A stretch of 64,000 bases of DNA from PALSA-270 sp963770245. Lineage in GTDB: Bacteria; Acidobacteriota; Terriglobia; Terriglobales; Acidobacteriaceae. Under the pieces are notes generated by a model, which had not been told where the DNA came from, ran no database searches, and was given only the letters and a program-made list of their open reading frames with translations. Positions 61,912-64,000 of this stretch are shown here, piece after piece (position 1 is the first letter of the stretch; every line of letters starts with the position of its first letter). Location: contig CAVYOX010000007.1 in assembly GCA_963770245.1 (NCBI GenBank), positions 254,544 through 318,543 of the forward strand, in the 5' to 3' direction. The translations under genes were made by a program, and so were the position numbers.

Positions 61912-62019
61912 ACTTTCGTAAAGCCCATGCCTTCCAAGGTGTAGCCCATCCGACTGAACGCCCAATAGATTCGCCCACCCTCTCCGTGGTACTTCTTGGA
62001 TTGCAAGGCAGGTTTGGCC

Positions 62020-62820
62020 TTGTCAGACACTCCCATCATCGCGGTAATAGATGCCGACGAATCGTTTCGTTTCGCGCTGGCAAAATTCGTCAAGTCGTCA
62101 GGCTTTGAGGTAGAGGTCTTCGCGTCGGCGGAGGAATTTAACATTTACAGGCGCATCGGCGACACCGCGTGTCTGATTATCGACGCGAATATGCCAGGCA
62201 TGAGTGGACTTGAGCTGCAAAGTCACATGGCATCGGCGGACCGCCATAACCCTATCACCTTCATCACTGCTTCCCCTGATGAGGGACACGCGCTTGCGGC
62301 CGAAGCAATTGATTTTTTCCGCAAGCCATCCGGCAAGAAATCTTTGCTCAAAGAGATTCGCTCAACATTGAGAGTGAAGGCAGAGTGGGAGACGAAGATG
62401 AGCACTCCCGCGACTAATCCGGAAGGCGGCACGTCAGAAACTCCTGTCGTCTCGGTCATAGACGATGATGAATCGGTCTGCCGGGCAATGGAGAGGCTGA
62501 TCCGCTCATTCGGCTTTGCGGTCGCAACATTCTCGTCGGCCCGCGAATTTCTGCTCTCCACTCACGTGTTCGACACGGCGTGTTTAATCCTCGACCAACA
62601 AATGCCGCACTTGAATGGCTTGCAGCTTCAGAGACATTTGGCGCAAGCAGGTTGCAGGATACCGATCATTTTCATCACTGCCTATCCAGACGAGAGTGCC
62701 CGCACCCGCACGGTCCAGGCTGGAGCTGTGGACTTCCTCGAAAAGCCGTTCAGGGATGATGTGTTACTCGATGGAATTCGCCGCGCTTTGAGAGTGAGCA
62801 CCGTGGACAGACTACGGTGA
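62020..62820 (+). CDS. tandem two-receiver (REC-REC) protein, no output domain
   Basis: 266 residues from the preferred TTG 62020 (MSDTPIIAVIDADES); a TTG at 61996 would add eight residues. REC1: acidic pair in AVIDADES, phospho-Asp in LIIDANMPGMSG, Lys in FFRKPSGKK. REC2: SVIDDDES, LILDQQMPHLNG, FITAYPDESA and FLEKPF. Both keep the key Asp and Lys. No DNA-binding or enzymatic domain follows, so it may act as a phosphate sink or relay or control the following sigma-54 activator, whose ATG overlaps its stop (62818-62822). Confidence 0.85.
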   Translation: MSDTPIIAVIDADESFRFALAKFVKSSGFEVEVFASAEEFNIYRRIGDTACLIIDANMPGMSGLELQSHMASADRHNPITFITASPDEGHALAAEAIDFFRKPSGKKSLLKEIRSTLRVKAEWETKMSTPATNPEGGTSETPVVSVIDDDESVCRAMERLIRSFGFAVATFSSAREFLLSTHVFDTACLILDQQMPHLNGLQLQRHLAQAGCRIPIIFITAYPDESARTRTVQAGAVDFLEKPFRDDVLLDGIRRALRVSTVDRLR

Positions 62821-63774
62821 TGACTGCCGACTTCGACTTCGGAGAAATCGTAGGAGAGAGTCGCCGCACTAAAACGGGTACTGGAAGAAGCCAGGACGGT
62901 GGCGCCCCACGATACCCCAGTTCTCATTCTGGGTGAGACCGGTACGGGCAAGGAAGTGATCGCCCGCGCCGTCCACGGCATGAGTGCACGCAAAAGTATG
63001 AGCTTTATCAAAGTGAATTGTGCGGCAATCCCTACTGGGCTGCTGGAAAGCGAGTTATTCGGCCATGAGAAGGGAGCATTCACCGGAGCGATAAACCAGA
63101 AAGTCGGTCGGCTTGAATTGGCCGACAAAGGAACGCTGCTTCTGGACGAAGTCGGGGACCTTCCCCCGGACTTGCAGCCGAAGCTTCTGCGCGTCCTGCA
63201 GGATGGCGAATTCGAGAGGCTGGGCAGCACCGCGACCATCCGGGTTAACATACGCCTGATCGCTGCTACGAATCACAATCTGGCCGCTCGGATGGCCGAG
63301 GGGCAATTTCGCAGCGACCTCTACTACCGCATTAGCGTTTTTCCTATCCGTCTGCCGGCGTTGCGCGAACGGCCCAGCGATATTCCCATGTTGGTGCACC
63401 ACTTCGTCGAGAGGTACGCCCGGCGCATGAGTAAACCGATAGAAACCGTCTCCCCGGAAACCATGGATGCGATTGTAAGCTGGGATTGGCCGGGAAACGT
63501 GAGAGAACTCGAAAACTTCATCGAGCGCTCCGTCATTCTATCCAAAGGCCTAACCCTCAGTGCTCCGCTGGAAGAACTGCAGCCGCGAACCGATGGGTTG
63601 CAGTCGGACACGATAGAAAGTGTGCAGGGCGAACATATTATTCGCGCTCTCCGCGAAGCGGGAGGAGTGATAGATGGACCACATGGAGCCGCGGCTCGGT
63701 TAGGGATGAAAAGGACAACTCTGCAGTCTTTGATGCAGAGGCTCGGAATTTCCCGCGAAGAATATAGGCGTTAA
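62820..63774 (+). CDS. sigma-54-dependent AAA+ activator without sensor domain (frameshifted at start)
   Basis: Starts at ATG 62820, overlapping the double-REC stop. It reads TADFDFGEIVGES, then an extra base near 62865 breaks the frame. The proper frame resumes as ALKRVLEEARTVAPHDTPVL and is open through 63774; an ATG-like restart (GTG) at 62899 is possible. AAA+ motifs: Walker A GETGTGKE, GAFTGA loop for sigma-54 contact, Walker B TLLLDEVGDL, and the arginine-rich sensor segment RSDLYYRISVFPIRLPALRE. The C-terminal Fis-type HTH is at 63660-63770 (AAARLGMKRTTLQSLMQRLG). There is no REC or PAS domain in front, so regulation may come from the double-receiver protein. Confidence 0.85.
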
Positions 63775-63978
63775 AGGGTTGGGCTCGACGCCGCTCCCTT
63801 CCTGCAGTTGACTCATGACGAGTGGCCGATCTGAACGCAGGCGACGAGAGTCGGACACAATAGAACGCGAACGACGCGAACACATAACATAATTGCCGAA
63901 ATCGTGCGTTGCGCCGCCTGAGAAATTGCTGGTGACGAGGCGAAGTCGGGCCCGGCTGCGGATTCAAATCTGTCAACC

Positions 63979-64000
63979 ATGTGTTTCCTCTGACGCTTAC
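63979..64000 (-). repeat. IS66-type terminal inverted repeat (right end)
   Basis: Read from the right edge on the minus strand: GTAAGCGTCAGAGGAAACAC. The left IS66 end at 55590 is GTAAGCGTCTGAGCAACACA. The first nine bases are identical, most of the rest match with one gap, and orientation is inverted. 63775-63978 holds no gene. Confidence 0.65.

Noticed and set aside
1..64000. tRNA, rRNA and CRISPR array search by eye
   Set aside because: No cloverleaf with a T-loop GGTTCGAATCC core, no rRNA core sequence and no spaced identical repeats were seen.

Overview
The window looks like a chromosomal segment of an Acidobacteriota soil or sediment bacterium. This is inferred from the gene families present: an Oar-type TonB-dependent receptor with an N-terminal carboxypeptidase-regulatory domain, several CRTAC1-like FG-GAP/UnbV proteins, a pro-kumamolisin-type S53 peptidase, heptaheme/TPR cytochromes, many Tat-exported enzymes and YncE-type beta-propellers. 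No rRNA, tRNA or CRISPR array was found, so the assignment rests on protein families only.

Layout. 1-4.1 kb: C-terminal part of a membrane-anchored YCF48-like protein, thioredoxin, and a seven-heme cytochrome c with TPRs. 4.4-11.6 kb: a small catabolic island (IclR regulator, MFS carrier, RraA-like protein, TPR protein, second IclR regulator) threaded with decayed IS256, IS630 and ISNCY transposases. 12-15.6 kb: a parvulin-TPR-FG-GAP-UnbV protein whose signal peptide is cut off by a C10 tract, then a CusF-SCO1 lipoprotein. 15.7-16.8 kb: integrase and IS110 remnants next to a duplicated promoter segment. 16.8-31.7 kb: a long co-directional nutrient module (TonB receptor, TPR, ThuA, amidohydrolase, ABM-domain protein, beta-propeller, Tat-exported ThDP enzyme, cytochrome c, NCS1 permease, MFS carrier, SDR). 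32-38.3 kb: a beta-propeller and three more CRTAC1-like proteins, the last truncated. 38.5-40.5 kb: lexA and an intact IS5-type element. 40.7-46.8 kb: a GH42-like Tat protein, a pckA fragment, an NfnAB-type flavoprotein pair and two small Cys-rich proteins. 47.5-53.4 kb: S53 peptidase, a broken caspase-like gene, small hypotheticals and an RluA-type synthase. 53.8-64 kb: a PAS-PAS-Crp regulator, an IS66-type transposase operon, and a block of sensor kinase, response regulator, double-receiver and sigma-54 activator genes.

How genes fit together. The 16.8-31.7 kb module reads as uptake through the outer membrane, periplasmic processing by exported enzymes, electron transfer to a small cytochrome c, inner-membrane uptake (NCS1, MFS) and cytoplasmic SDR chemistry; the substrate cannot be read from sequence. 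The most unusual structure is at the right end: the IS66 transposase genes have a left terminal repeat (55590) but no right repeat close to tnpC. A matching inverted repeat ends exactly at 64000, so the whole signalling block may lie inside one 8.4-kb IS66-type unit. Two genes in that block carry single-base frameshifts, and the kinase is a chimera with an internal duplication.

Many remnants are frameshifted, so some breaks (C10 tract, kinase, sigma-54 gene) could be assembly errors; each is flagged.
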